Notes: generated by a model not told the origin, from the sequence alone. Counted from the stretch's first letter, positions 12,208-21,262 are shown. The stretch is 64,000 nucleotides of DNA from Kitasatospora cinereorecta (GCF_024172095.1 NZ_JAMZDX010000005.1:62001-126000); one strand, 5' to 3'. Numbers and translations are program-made.

Positions 12208-13815
12208 CTACGCGGGGGCCATCGGCAGGGTCCACTGCTGGTCCGTGCCGCCGCCGCAGTCCTGGATGACGGTCTGCGTGCCCGCGCCGCCCCCGTTCGC
12301 GTCGGCGAGGCAACGGCCCGACGGCGGGTTCAGCAGCGTGCCGTTCGGCTGCGGCACCCACTCCTGTCCGCCGGTGCCGTTGCACGCGGCGAGGTCGACG
12401 TTGGTGCCGTTGCCGGTGCCTCCGCCGGACACGTTCAGGCACTTGCCGAGCCCCCGGACGGTGTGGCCGTAGCCGACGGTCCAGCTCTGCGCCACGGTGT
12501 CGTTGCAGCCGTACACCTGCACGGGCGTGCCGTCGGTGAACGCCGCGCCCCTCACGTCCAGGCACAGGCCCCGATCGGCGACAGTGACCCGTCCGACGGC
12601 GGTGGCCGGCGTGGCCGGGGCCCCGGCGAAGGCGGTCCGCATGCGCGGCAGCAGGTCCGCAAGGTCCTGGTCCCAGCACGAGCGGTCGTGGTTCCCGTCG
12701 CAGGAGCCCCAGCCCTGGCCGCCGCCGAAGTCCACGAAGTACGGGTGCTGACCGGCGCTCACCAGGGCGGCGTTGAGGTGCTGCGAGGCGCTCTCCAGCC
12801 AGAACTCGGAGCTGGCGATGTTGCCCTTGCCGTTGCCGACGTAGATGGAGACGTTCATGTCGGCGAAGGCCGCGGCGTGCTCGGTCGGGTCGGCCGCGTT
12901 CCACAGCGAGTCGTCGAACGGCGGAGTGACCACCGAGAACGGGTACGGCGTCCCGTACATCGCGTCGGTGTTGGAGACGCTGGGCTCGTAGGGGTCGCTG
13001 ACCGGGTGGCAGGCGCTCCAGGCCCTGGGCCCGGGGGCGAGGAGCGAGACCAGCGCGGCCGGCAGCTGGGTCTTCCGGTTGGTCATGGAGGCGACCATGA
13101 CCTCACGGAAGATCATCTCGTTCCGGGAGATGTCGGCGTCGCCGGACAGGGTGGCGACCTGGCTGAACAGGTCCGGGTGCACCTGGGCCAGGTGCAGCGC
13201 GCCGAAGCCGCCCATGGAGATCCCGGCGATGCCGCGGTGCGCCCGGTCCGCCAGGGTGTGCAGGTTGGCGTCGATGAACGGGACGACCTGGTTGATCTCG
13301 AAGTTCTCCCAGTTCTGCGCACCGGCCTCGGTGTTCTGCATCAGCCAGTTGGTGTACCAGCCGCGCGAGCCACCGTCGGGCATGACGATGATCATCCCCG
13401 AACTGCTCCTGATCCCGTCGAACTTGGGCATCCGGTCCCCGTTGAAGTAGTCGCAGGGGTCGCCCGGGGAACCGTGCAACAGGTACAGCACCGGGTAGCG
13501 CTTGCCGGGGTCGGCGTAGTAGTCCGACGGCAGCACGATCCGGAGGTGGTGTCCGACCGTGCCAGGGGCGTTGGCGACCTGTGCGCTGGTCACGGTGATC
13601 CGGAAGTCGGTGGCGGTGTCGGCGGGGATGTTCGGGTTGCCGAACAGCGACGGGTCGTCGCTCCTGGGCACCTGCTTCAGCCCGAAGCCGTCGGCGAGCA
13701 CCGGCGTGGCGCCGGGGGCGTCGGCATGGGCGGCGGTGGGGCCGGTGAACAGGCCGGTGACGGCGCCGATCACGGTCAGCAGGGTGGCCAGGAACGTGGC
13801 CAGGCGATGTTTCAT
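12208..13815 (-). CDS. secreted esterase (antigen-85/esterase D type) with RICIN domain
   Basis: 535 residues from the ATG at 13815, which has a perfect AGGAGG six bases upstream; the frame extends further upstream without a ribosome site. A Sec signal peptide is followed by cleavage near AHADAPG. Residues about 35-390 are an alpha/beta hydrolase of the esterase D/antigen 85 superfamily: YPVLYLLHGSPGD, nucleophile Ser in GISMGGFGALH, and a likely catalytic His near the end of the domain. Residues about 400-535 form a ricin-B-type lectin with QxW repeats (QSW, QEW, QQW) and paired cysteines, probably binding polysaccharide. The product is likely an extracellular carbohydrate esterase or acyltransferase. 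The substrate is not evident. Confidence 0.88.
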   Translation of the reverse strand: MKHRLATFLATLLTVIGAVTGLFTGPTAAHADAPGATPVLADGFGLKQVPRSDDPSLFGNPNIPADTATDFRITVTSAQVANAPGTVGHHLRIVLPSDYYADPGKRYPVLYLLHGSPGDPCDYFNGDRMPKFDGIRSSSGMIIVMPDGGSRGWYTNWLMQNTEAGAQNWENFEINQVVPFIDANLHTLADRAHRGIAGISMGGFGALHLAQVHPDLFSQVATLSGDADISRNEMIFREVMVASMTNRKTQLPAALVSLLAPGPRAWSACHPVSDPYEPSVSNTDAMYGTPYPFSVVTPPFDDSLWNAADPTEHAAAFADMNVSIYVGNGKGNIASSEFWLESASQHLNAALVSAGQHPYFVDFGGGQGWGSCDGNHDRSCWDQDLADLLPRMRTAFAGAPATPATAVGRVTVADRGLCLDVRGAAFTDGTPVQVYGCNDTVAQSWTVGYGHTVRGLGKCLNVSGGGTGNGTNVDLAACNGTGGQEWVPQPNGTLLNPPSGRCLADANGGGAGTQTVIQDCGGGTDQQWTLPMAPA

Positions 13816-13954
13816 GAGGTCCTCCTGGACGACGAGGGACGTGCGGGGGTGGTGGTGCGGACGTCTGGGTGTGCCGAGACCGTGCGGTGGTCGGTCCGAC
13901 CGCGCGGTGGCTTCACCCACCCTGGGCGCGCGGCCCCCCGATCAACAGGTCAGC

Positions 13955-13977
13955 CGACCGGTCACATGCGACCGGTC
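13955..13977. repeat. direct repeat of a palindromic octamer
   Basis: CGACCGGTC occurs at 13955-13963 and 13969-13977 in the 211-base interval upstream of the esterase start. Each copy contains the palindrome GACCGGTC, and the copies are 14 bases apart. It could be a regulator site for the esterase or mere GC-rich coincidence. Nothing else was seen in this interval. Confidence 0.25.
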
Positions 13978-14026
13978 CCGGGCACCCCGACCGACCTGGG
14001 CCTTCACGGTCCCGGGCGCCGGTGAG

Positions 14027-14272
14027 TCAGAACGGGTGCCGCCGGGCGGCGACGAGCGCCACCAGCACCACGAGCACCACCAGGACCGCGTAGACGGCCG
14101 CCAGGCACGCCCGTCGGCCACCGCTCCACCGCCGTCCCGCCTCACGGTGCCCGCCCGGCGCGATGCCGTCGTGCCGGCGCCTGTAGTGCTCCAACTGCAC
14201 CGGGCGGACCTCGAGATCGCCGCCCCATGGTGTCTTGAACCCGCACTCCCCGCACCAGTACCGGTACTTCAA
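14027..14272 (-). CDS. 81-residue zinc-ribbon/TM small protein
   Basis: The TTG at 14272 is chosen because GGAGGAG lies five bases upstream; the longer frame to 14575 runs antisense into the NACHT gene and is not credible. The N terminus KYRYWCGECGFKTPW has a CxxC knuckle, followed by EHYRRRHDGIAPGG with a His pair, and a C-terminal hydrophobic helix (AVYAVLVVLVVLVALVA) ending in basic residues. I recall small actinobacterial proteins of this layout (CxxC...HYxRRHPGIxPGG...TM) with no assigned function. It is divergent from the XRE-NACHT gene and shares its 147-base control region. Confidence 0.72.
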   Translation of the reverse strand: MKYRYWCGECGFKTPWGGDLEVRPVQLEHYRRRHDGIAPGGHREAGRRWSGGRRACLAAVYAVLVVLVVLVALVAARRHPF

Positions 14273-14353
14273 GTCGGCTCCTCCGCCTGTCCACTCTGTT
14301 CCGGACAGCGCAAAGCGTCGCCTTCCAGGCCGATATGACACCAGGTCAGAGCA

Positions 14354-14371
14354 CCGGTCATGAATGACCGG
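14354..14371. promoter_or_regulatory. operator-like inverted repeat before the XRE-NACHT gene
   Basis: Perfect 8-bp arms CCGGTCAT / ATGACCGG separated by GA, in the divergent promoter region between the 81-aa gene and the XRE-NACHT gene. A TAGTCT hexamer at 14381-14386 could be a -10 element for the NACHT gene. The HTH of the NACHT protein is an obvious candidate ligand; that is inference. Confidence 0.45.
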
Positions 14372-14419
14372 GCGGCGCGGTAGTCTTCGCACCAACAACT
14401 TACCGGCGCGTAGGGGGCC

Positions 14420-16765
14420 GTGGTGACGGAGCTGGGCGCTACCCTGCGGGGCCTGCGGTCGACGGCGAAGCTGACGCAGGAGCAGCTGGCGGAACGCTCG
14501 GGCGTCAGCGTGCGCACCATCCGCCGGCTGGAGAACGGTACGCTGCCCGACGCCCGCCTGGCCACGATCAACCAACTCGCGGCTGCGCTCCAGGTGTCAC
14601 CGCAGACGCTGAGCCCGCCCGCCGCTCTGCTCGACGGCTCGGGAGCCGAGGCGATCGCGCCCCCTCCCCCGGCCCTCACCGGCAGGTCTCCGTTCCAGGT
14701 CCACGGTGTACTGGAGGAAGCGGCCGGTGAGCTGGCCCGGGAGATCAGGCGTCGCTGGCGGCGCGAGGAGGACCAACGGCAGGTCCGGGACCCGTTCCAG
14801 CTCCCGGTGCGGTGGCGTCCGGCGCCTGCGGACCTGGTCGACCGGTGGGACAACGTCCAGCGGCTCGGCCCCGGAGCGGTCGCGGAGCCGCTGGACCTGT
14901 CCGGCGATCTGCCGGACGTGGCGCGGGTGTACCGCCGCATACCGTCCGGTCGCCTGGTGATCCTCGGCCGGGCGGGAGCCGGCAAGTCGATGCTGGCGGT
15001 CCGCCTCGTGCTGGACCTCCTCGAGAGCGGCTGCTCGCAGATACCGGTCATCTTCGGTCTGGGCGCCTGGGACCCGACCGCGACCTCGCTGCCGGACTGG
15101 CTCGTCGGCCAACTGCTGCGCGACCACCCGCACCTGGCCGGCCGCACCCCGGGCGGTACCAGGTCCCTGGCCGAGGCGCTGATCCACGGCGACGCCGTGC
15201 TGCCCGTCCTGGACGGCTTCGACGAGATCGCCGAGGGCCTGCGTGCGGCGGCGCTGCGGGAACTGGACACCACCTCGACGGCCCTCGTGCTGACCAGCCG
15301 ACGGGAAGAGTTCGCGGACGCGGTCCGCGCCACCGGGACCCCGCTGGTCTGGGCCGCAGGCATCGAGCTCGGCGACATCACCCCGGACGACCTGGCGCAC
15401 TACCTGCCCAGAACCGCCCGCAGCGGCAACGGCCAGGGCTGGGACCCCGTTCTCGCGGCAGCCCGGGAGCCGGGACACGCCGCGGGCACCCGCGTGGCCG
15501 AGGCCCTCAGCACCCCGCTGATGGTCGCCCTGGCCCGCGTGCTCTATGCCGACGGGACGGGCCCGGACCCCGACGAACTCCTGGACCCCGTCCGGTTCCC
15601 CGACACCCGCTCCCTGGAGGAGCACCTCCTGGCAGGCTTCGTGCCCGCCCTCTACCGGAGCCGCGCACCCGAACGGGCCACCTCCGGCCGGCCGCCCAAG
15701 GCCTGGTCCGCCGAGCAGGCCGGGCGATGGCTCGGCTACCTGGCCCACGGCCTGGCCACACCCGAGGCCGACCGGCACGATCTCGCCTGGTGGCAGATCG
15801 GCGACAACCTGCGCCGCACCTCCCGCACGCTGGCGGTCGCGCTGACCGCGGCGGCCACCGTCACGGCAGCAACCTGGTCGGTCGCCTGGCTGACGCCGCT
15901 CGCCCCGGTCGAGGTCCTCCTCCTCGGCCTCCTGCTCGGCCCCGCGGCCGGCCTCGCCTTCGGCCTGGCGCACGCCCTCACGATCAGGCCCGGCGGACGA
16001 CCCGGCATCGAGCCCTCGCGCACCCGACTGCGCCTGCGCCGACACCGGTCGGTGGTCCGCGGACCGCGCCGGGCGCTCGTCGCCCACCTCGGCGGCGTCC
16101 TTGCCGGCGGCTTCGCGATGGGGGGCGGCACAGCCCTCTCCATGACCGTCGAGCGGAGCCTGTACTACGGCTTCCCGCTCACCGCCCCCATGGTGCCCGA
16201 AGCGACGGCGGTCAACATCATCTTCTTCGGACTGGTCTTCGCAACGGCGGGGATCCTCGTCTTCGGCCTCCTCGGCGCCCTCGAAGCACCGCTGGACACC
16301 AGCTCCGCGGCAACGCCCTCCTCCCTCCTCGCCGCCAACCGCACCGTGGTGGCCCAGCAACTCCTGCTCCTGGTACCGCTGCTGACGATCACGATCGCCG
16401 CAATCGGCCAAGCGCTCGTCATCGCCCTGCAGGGCGCCCTCGGCCCCCTGAACTGGGGGATGGCCGGACTCGAAACCGGCGCCATCGCCGGAATCGGCGG
16501 CGCGGCCGCTTACGTCTTCGCCTTCACCGCCTGGGGCCAGTGGCTGGCCCTGGTCCGCTTCTGGCTTCCACTCACCGGCCGCCTGCCCTGGAACACCTCC
16601 GCCTTCCTGGACGACGCCTACCACCGCGGCGCCCTCCGCCGCTGCGGCGCGGTCTACCAGTTCCGCCACGTCCGCCTCCAGCACCACCTCGCCCGCGCCC
16701 ACCGCCGACACGACGACCGCTTCGCAGACGCAGACCTGTCGGCACCGGCCACCGACGCCGAGTAA
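14420..16765 (+). CDS. XRE-HTH / NACHT NTPase / multi-TM protein
   Basis: 781 residues. Residues 1-62 are an XRE-type helix-turn-helix (LTQEQLAERSGVSVRTIRRLENG). After a linker comes a NACHT-type STAND NTPase (about 175-400) with Walker A GRAGAGKS at 183-190 and Walker B LPVLDGFDE at 261-269, then SRREEF as a sensor-like motif. A winged-helix-like region (WSAEQAGRWLGYLAHGLA) precedes six or seven predicted membrane helices from about 470 to 735, and the tail contains YQFRHVRLQHHLARAH. GTG 14420 or the adjacent GTG 14423 starts translation. NACHT proteins in bacteria include antiphage bNACHT/Avs members, but HTH-NACHT-TM proteins are common in Streptomyces and mostly uncharacterised. Effector activity is not evident; the membrane part is the likely output or sensor. 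Confidence 0.85.
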   Translation: MVTELGATLRGLRSTAKLTQEQLAERSGVSVRTIRRLENGTLPDARLATINQLAAALQVSPQTLSPPAALLDGSGAEAIAPPPPALTGRSPFQVHGVLEEAAGELAREIRRRWRREEDQRQVRDPFQLPVRWRPAPADLVDRWDNVQRLGPGAVAEPLDLSGDLPDVARVYRRIPSGRLVILGRAGAGKSMLAVRLVLDLLESGCSQIPVIFGLGAWDPTATSLPDWLVGQLLRDHPHLAGRTPGGTRSLAEALIHGDAVLPVLDGFDEIAEGLRAAALRELDTTSTALVLTSRREEFADAVRATGTPLVWAAGIELGDITPDDLAHYLPRTARSGNGQGWDPVLAAAREPGHAAGTRVAEALSTPLMVALARVLYADGTGPDPDELLDPVRFPDTRSLEEHLLAGFVPALYRSRAPERATSGRPPKAWSAEQAGRWLGYLAHGLATPEADRHDLAWWQIGDNLRRTSRTLAVALTAAATVTAATWSVAWLTPLAPVEVLLLGLLLGPAAGLAFGLAHALTIRPGGRPGIEPSRTRLRLRRHRSVVRGPRRALVAHLGGVLAGGFAMGGGTALSMTVERSLYYGFPLTAPMVPEATAVNIIFFGLVFATAGILVFGLLGALEAPLDTSSAATPSSLLAANRTVVAQQLLLLVPLLTITIAAIGQALVIALQGALGPLNWGMAGLETGAIAGIGGAAAYVFAFTAWGQWLALVRFWLPLTGRLPWNTSAFLDDAYHRGALRRCGAVYQFRHVRLQHHLARAHRRHDDRFADADLSAPATDAE

Positions 16766-16771
16766 CTAAGC

Positions 16772-16821
16772 TGCGGGTGCCAGGGTCCGAGCAGCCTGCT
16801 GCGCTCGCCCTGGCACCCGCA
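16772..16821. terminator. strong bidirectional terminator
   Basis: Perfect 14-bp arms TGCGGGTGCCAGGG (16772-16785) and CCCTGGCACCCGCA (16808-16821) with a 22-base loop, exactly in the 81-base gap between the XRE-NACHT gene and the convergent ABC permease gene. Confidence 0.75.
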
Positions 16822-16846
16822 CCGCCGACAGCGGAATCCGCTGCCC

Positions 16847-19177
16847 CTACTCCGTCCGCAGGACCTCCGCGACAGGCGCCTTGGCCGCGCCCCGGGCCGG
16901 GAGGTAGGCGCCCAGCACGGCGATCACGGAGCCCGAGAACGCCAGCAGCGCCACCGTCGGCCAGTTCCACACGTGCAGCAGCGAGTCGGGCAGGTCGAGC
17001 CCGGTGCCGCGTCCGGTCATCGGGATGATGATCCGGTGCGCGAGGATCCCGAGCGGGGCGCCGACGATCCCGCCGACCGCTCCGAGCGCTGCCACGGATG
17101 TCACCACCATGGCGATCACCTGGCGCGGCGTCATGCCGATCGACTTGAGCATCCCCAGGTCCTTGCGCCGCTCGCGGGTGTTGAGGACCACCGTGTTGAA
17201 CACGCCGAGGCCCGAGACGATGATCAGCATCACGGTGAGCGTCGAGACCACGCTGATGATGACCTTCTCGATGGTGTCGGAGGCGTTGTTCACCGCCGCG
17301 TTCAGCCCTGGGTCGGTGCGCGCGACCGCAGCGGCGTAGGCCTGCGGGTCGGTGCCCTTCGTGAGCTGGACGGAGAAGCTCTGGGCACGCCGGACCGGGC
17401 TGAGCGGGATGAACCGGTGCCAGTCGAGGGTCGTCACGTCCCAGCCGCCGACGATCTCGCCGACGATCTTCTGCGGCTGCGGCCCGTCGCTCGAGTCCAG
17501 GGTGATCGTGTCGCCGAGCGAGACCTTGTGCCGGTGCCAGAACTCCGACGAGACCACCACCTCGTTCGGTCCCTCGATCCAGCGTCCCCGGACGAGATCC
17601 GGGTGCAGCTGCGCCGTGTCGCCGCTCTCGACGCCCACCCGGAGGATGGCCGACGAGCCCGTCATCCGGGTTTCCAGCGCGCTCTGCGCGGACACGTGCG
17701 CGGTTCCGGGCAGCGAGCGCAGCAGCGCGAAGACCTGGTCGTCCGAGTGGGTCGGGCCGGGCGGATTCCACTGGGGGTCGGAGAGGTCGATGCGCACCTG
17801 GATCCTGTCGGTCTGGTTCTGCAACTGCCCGAACCTGACGACCGAGGCCGAGATGCCGAGCGCCATCGTCACCGTCATGACGCCGAGCACGACGGTCGAC
17901 AGGGTCAGCGCGGTGCGACCCGGCCGGGCGAACGGCCAGCCCAGGCCCAGGCTCACCGGCCGGGGCAGGCGTGATCCGCCGAGCCTGCGCTGGACCATAG
18001 GTCCGCGTCCGGTCTGCTGGACGCTGCCCGCGCTGATGGCGACGGCGGCGGGGAGGCGGCGGGCGCGCATCGCCGGGATCAGCGCGGACAGTGCGACGAG
18101 TACCGGCATCCCGATCAGCACGACCGGGTGGACCCACGTGGGGACGGCAGCTCTGTCGAGGACGAGATCGCTGCCGAAGATGCCGAAGAACGCCTGGCGC
18201 ACCAGCTTCCCGCCGACGAGGCTGCCGATCACCGAGCCGAGCGCGCAGCCGATCACCGCCGGGAAGGTGACCATGACGAGGTAGACCGCCGTCACCTGGT
18301 TCGGCGTGAACCCCAGTGCCTTGAGGACGCCGATGTGCCGGAAGCCCGAGACGACCGCGCCGCTGACGACGTTGCCGACGATCAGCACCGAGACGATCAG
18401 GCCCAGGACGCCGAAGACCGTCAGGAACGGTACGTAGGTGTTCGGGCCCTTGGCGAGGTTCGCCTTGATGGCCAGGTAGGTGCTGGTCCCGGTGAGGGCG
18501 TCGGACGGCAGGCCCTGCGTGGCGGCGGCCGTGCCGGCCTTCAGCGCCGCGTCGGACCCGGCGTCCCTGAAGCGGTACATCATCTGCAGCGAGGCCGAGT
18601 GCAGGGCCCGGGCCTGGTCCGGCGTGACCCAGCCGCCAGCGGACTGGCTGGCCGAGGCGGCGTAGCCGACGATCTTGAGACGCACGCCGTCCGGTGTGAC
18701 GACCTCGTGCTCGGACTTGATCTGCATCGGACCGATGTACGACGGCTCGTTCATGACGATCTCGCCGGGACCGGTCGCCCAACGGCCGGCGCTGAGTACG
18801 AGGGTGTCGACCGGGGTGTCCGGCCGGTCGCGGCCGACGAGGGTGAACGAACCCGGCAGCCCGGCCGGATGGTCGCCGGTCTCCGAGGGCGAGTGGAGGA
18901 CGGCCTCGGGGTAGGGACCGGCCACGGCCTCCACCTCGGGGGCGTTCGCGGCGTGGACGATCTGCGCGGCGGTCGCCTTCGAGCTGTCGAACTCGGCGAC
19001 GACGTGTGCGCCGCGCGCGGCACTGTAGGCCTGGTCGAAGGGGCCCGACACGGCCGCCAGCAGGCCCAATGTGGCGACGGCCATGGCGCTGGAGACCAGG
19101 ACGACGACGCCGAGGACGAAGGTCTGGAGTCTGCGGCGCTTCACCGCCGCGCGCGAAGCCCGCCAGACGGCGCTCAT
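16847..19177 (-). CDS. ABC transporter permease, FtsX/MacB type, duplicated
   Basis: 776 residues from the ATG at 19177, which overlaps the ATPase stop by four bases (ATGA). One N-terminal membrane helix (LQTFVLGVVVLVSSAMAVATLG) precedes an extracellular domain. Two FtsX cores follow: three helices around residues 250-400 (VFGVLGLIVSVLIVGNVVSGAV; VYLVMVTFPAVIGCALG), and a second set after another extracellular region (STLTVMLIIVSGLGVFNTVVLN; IAMVVTSVAALGAVGG). The repeated GFRHIGVLKALGFTPNQV and ERRKDLGMLKSIGMTPRQV couplings to the ATPase are clear. Such permeases with a LolD-like ATPase export peptides, lipids or antibiotics, or transduce mechanical work. The neighbouring two-component genes suggest an inducible, perhaps envelope-stress or antibiotic, role. 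Confidence 0.92.
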   Translation of the reverse strand: MSAVWRASRAAVKRRRLQTFVLGVVVLVSSAMAVATLGLLAAVSGPFDQAYSAARGAHVVAEFDSSKATAAQIVHAANAPEVEAVAGPYPEAVLHSPSETGDHPAGLPGSFTLVGRDRPDTPVDTLVLSAGRWATGPGEIVMNEPSYIGPMQIKSEHEVVTPDGVRLKIVGYAASASQSAGGWVTPDQARALHSASLQMMYRFRDAGSDAALKAGTAAATQGLPSDALTGTSTYLAIKANLAKGPNTYVPFLTVFGVLGLIVSVLIVGNVVSGAVVSGFRHIGVLKALGFTPNQVTAVYLVMVTFPAVIGCALGSVIGSLVGGKLVRQAFFGIFGSDLVLDRAAVPTWVHPVVLIGMPVLVALSALIPAMRARRLPAAVAISAGSVQQTGRGPMVQRRLGGSRLPRPVSLGLGWPFARPGRTALTLSTVVLGVMTVTMALGISASVVRFGQLQNQTDRIQVRIDLSDPQWNPPGPTHSDDQVFALLRSLPGTAHVSAQSALETRMTGSSAILRVGVESGDTAQLHPDLVRGRWIEGPNEVVVSSEFWHRHKVSLGDTITLDSSDGPQPQKIVGEIVGGWDVTTLDWHRFIPLSPVRRAQSFSVQLTKGTDPQAYAAAVARTDPGLNAAVNNASDTIEKVIISVVSTLTVMLIIVSGLGVFNTVVLNTRERRKDLGMLKSIGMTPRQVIAMVVTSVAALGAVGGIVGAPLGILAHRIIIPMTGRGTGLDLPDSLLHVWNWPTVALLAFSGSVIAVLGAYLPARGAAKAPVAEVLRTE

Positions 19178-19905
19178 CGGGCGGCCTTCGTGGCCACCGC
19201 GTGGTTCACCGAGCGGTCCCGGGCGATGCGCCCGTCCGCGACCTCGACGACCCGGCGCGCGCACTGCGCGGCGAGCCGCGGGTCGTGCGTGACGATCAGG
19301 AGCGTCTGACCGAGCCCGTTCAGGTCCATGAGCAGCTGCATCACCTGGTCACCGGACCGGCTGTCCAGGGCGCCGGTCGGCTCGTCGGCCAGCAGCAGCG
19401 CCGGCCGGTTCATCAAAGCCCTTGCCGTGGCGACCCGTTGCCGCTCGCCGCCGGACAACGAGGCGGGGTGGATGTCCTTCCGGTCGGCGATTCCGAGTTC
19501 GCCCATCAGTTCCGAGGCGCGCTTGCGGGCAGTGGACGCCTTCTGCCCGACCAGTTGGCCGGCCAGGGCGATGTTGTCCAGGGCCGGCAGGTCGTCGAGC
19601 AGGTTGAAGAACTGGAAGATCATGCCGATCCGGCGGCGCCGGAACAGGGCCAGGCCCTTCTCGCTGAGCCCGACCAGGTCCTCCCCGCCGACGAGGACCG
19701 ATCCGGAGGTCGGCCGGTCGAGCCCGGACACCATGTTCAGCAGGGTCGACTTCCCGGAGCCCGACGGCCCCATCACGGCGACCGACTCGCCGGCGCCGAT
19801 CTCCAGCGAGACGCCGTCCAGAGCCGCGTAGTCCCCGAAGTCCTTCCGCACGTCCGTCAGTTGGACGACGATGTCGTGTTCCTCGTAACCGTCAGTGTTC
19901 GTCAT
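19174..19905 (-). CDS. ABC transporter ATP-binding protein, LolD/MacB type
   Basis: 243 residues. Walker A GPSGSGKST, Q-loop FQFFNLLDDLPALDN, signature LSGGERQRVATARAL, Walker B LLLADEPTGALD and the switch VTHDPRLAAQ are all intact. The FNLLDDLPALDN stretch after the Q-loop is characteristic of the MacB/LolD (MJ0796) group that pairs with FtsX-type permeases. The ATG at 19905 is used (MTNTDGYEEHDIVVQL); the frame stays open upstream but without homologous character. The stop overlaps the permease start by four bases, so the two subunits are translationally coupled. The gene is divergent from a histidine kinase gene 133 bases away. Confidence 0.93.
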   Translation of the reverse strand: MTNTDGYEEHDIVVQLTDVRKDFGDYAALDGVSLEIGAGESVAVMGPSGSGKSTLLNMVSGLDRPTSGSVLVGGEDLVGLSEKGLALFRRRRIGMIFQFFNLLDDLPALDNIALAGQLVGQKASTARKRASELMGELGIADRKDIHPASLSGGERQRVATARALMNRPALLLADEPTGALDSRSGDQVMQLLMDLNGLGQTLLIVTHDPRLAAQCARRVVEVADGRIARDRSVNHAVATKAAR

Positions 19906-19982
19906 GGGGAGAACACTGCCGACCGCCCTGGTCCACCGGCATCGGAGCGTCGTCCACGCCCCGGGGCGGGGACACCGACCCG

Positions 19983-19994
19983 GGGTGTACACCC
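19983..19994. promoter_or_regulatory. 12-bp palindrome in the ABC/TCS divergent region
   Basis: GGGTGTACACCC is a perfect 12-bp palindrome lying between the ATPase gene and the divergent kinase gene. It is a plausible binding site for the NarL-type response regulator encoded next door. The kinase gene itself shows a TACGAT at 20027-20032, seven bases before its ATG and without a Shine-Dalgarno sequence, suggesting a leaderless transcript. Confidence 0.45.
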
Positions 19995-20038
19995 GCGGTC
20001 CGATGCGCCCCCGATGATCACGTGGCTACGATCGCGCC

Positions 20039-21262
20039 ATGCCCACGACCCCGACCCCGACCCTGCTCCAGCGCGTGCCGCCCGGCGGATGGACGGCACT
20101 CGCCTGGTGCGTGTCCACGCTGTACTCGTTCATCGTCCAGATCCGCTGGCCCGGGGAGTCGTGGGGGCTCGAGTACGAGAAGAGCCGGAACGTCCACCCG
20201 TTCTTCATGCTCCCCCGCGAGCAGACCGCCCTGTGGATCGCCGTCGCCCTGCTGTGCGCCGGCTGTCTCCTGCTGAGCCGCCTGCCGGTGGGTGCGACGG
20301 CCTTGCTGGTCTCCAGCGCGCTCCTCCTGACCAACGGCCCCTTCCACACCACCAGCATCGCGCCCGAGCAGTACCTGCCGGTCTGCGTCGCGCTCTGCTT
20401 CGTCGCGGCCGCCGGCCCACGGCGGACCTCCCTGTTCGCCACCGGCATCGCACTCGCCGGCGTCCTCGGCTACATCGGCGTACGGCTGGCGCTCGGGCTC
20501 GCCGTCGGCACCTCGGTCGAGGCCGTGCTGCTGATGATGATCGTCGTCGCCTGGGTGGTCGGGAACGCGCGCCGCCGGGAGCGGGCCCATGCGGAGGAGA
20601 TGCGCACGCAGGTGGCGGTGCAGGCGGTGACGGCCGAGCGACTGCGGATCGCCCGCGAGTTGCACGACATGGTCGCGCACAGCATCGGCGTCGTCGCGAT
20701 CCAGGCCGGTGCCGCCAAGCGCGTCATCGAGACCCAGCCGGAGGCCGCCCGCAACGCCCTCGGCGTCATCGAGGACACCGGCCGGGAGACGCTCGCCGGG
20801 CTGCGGCGCATGCTCGGCGCCCTCCATGACGCCGAGTCCGGCGACGCCGGGAAGTCGCTCGCCGGGCTGGCGGACATCGACAAGCTGGTGGAGAACGTGC
20901 GGAGCGCCGGTGTCCGGGTGGACGTCGAGTGGCGGGGCGAGCGGCGTCCGCTGCCACCGGAGGTCGACCTGTCCGCGTTCCGCCTCATCCAGGAGTCCGT
21001 CACCAACGTGGTGAAGCACTCCGGAACGCACCAGTGCCGCGTTTCGCTGATCTTCGATCCGGCGGACCTGTCCGTCGTGATCGTCGACAGCGGACCCGGA
21101 ACCGGCCGGAGCACGGGCGCCGGCACGGGCACGGGCACGGGCTACGGCATCGCCGGGATGCGTGATCGAGTACAGCTGCTGCACGGCGAGTTCACCGCCG
21201 GTCCACGTCCCGAGGGCGGCTACCGTGTGACGGCCCGTCTCCCCATCCCGATGGAGGTCTGA
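20039..21262 (+). CDS. two-component sensor histidine kinase, NarL partner type
   Basis: 407 residues. The N-terminal half has about five membrane helices (for example LWIAVALLCAGCLLLSRL and VEAVLLMMIVVAWVVG) with short loops, so the sensor works in or at the membrane. A HisKA_3 dimerisation domain follows, with phospho-acceptor His209 in RIARELHDMVAHS, then a HATPase_c domain (SVTNVVKHSG, DSGPGTG, GYGIAGMRDR). A short GTGTGTG-type repeat sits in the ATP lid. Start ATG 20039; no ribosome site, probably leaderless. The stop shares one base with the response regulator start (TGATG). Likely controls the adjacent ABC exporter. Confidence 0.93.
   Translation: MPTTPTPTLLQRVPPGGWTALAWCVSTLYSFIVQIRWPGESWGLEYEKSRNVHPFFMLPREQTALWIAVALLCAGCLLLSRLPVGATALLVSSALLLTNGPFHTTSIAPEQYLPVCVALCFVAAAGPRRTSLFATGIALAGVLGYIGVRLALGLAVGTSVEAVLLMMIVVAWVVGNARRRERAHAEEMRTQVAVQAVTAERLRIARELHDMVAHSIGVVAIQAGAAKRVIETQPEAARNALGVIEDTGRETLAGLRRMLGALHDAESGDAGKSLAGLADIDKLVENVRSAGVRVDVEWRGERRPLPPEVDLSAFRLIQESVTNVVKHSGTHQCRVSLIFDPADLSVVIVDSGPGTGRSTGAGTGTGTGYGIAGMRDRVQLLHGEFTAGPRPEGGYRVTARLPIPMEV

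Noticed and set aside
9301..14025. 1574-codon plus-strand frame
   Set aside because: Antisense to the WD40 kinase and the esterase, both of which have domains, starts and signals; the composition is typical shadow sequence.
14273..14575. N-terminal extension of the 81-aa protein to 182 aa
   Set aside because: The extension runs antisense into the XRE-NACHT HTH and has no coding character; TTG 14272 has an excellent ribosome site.
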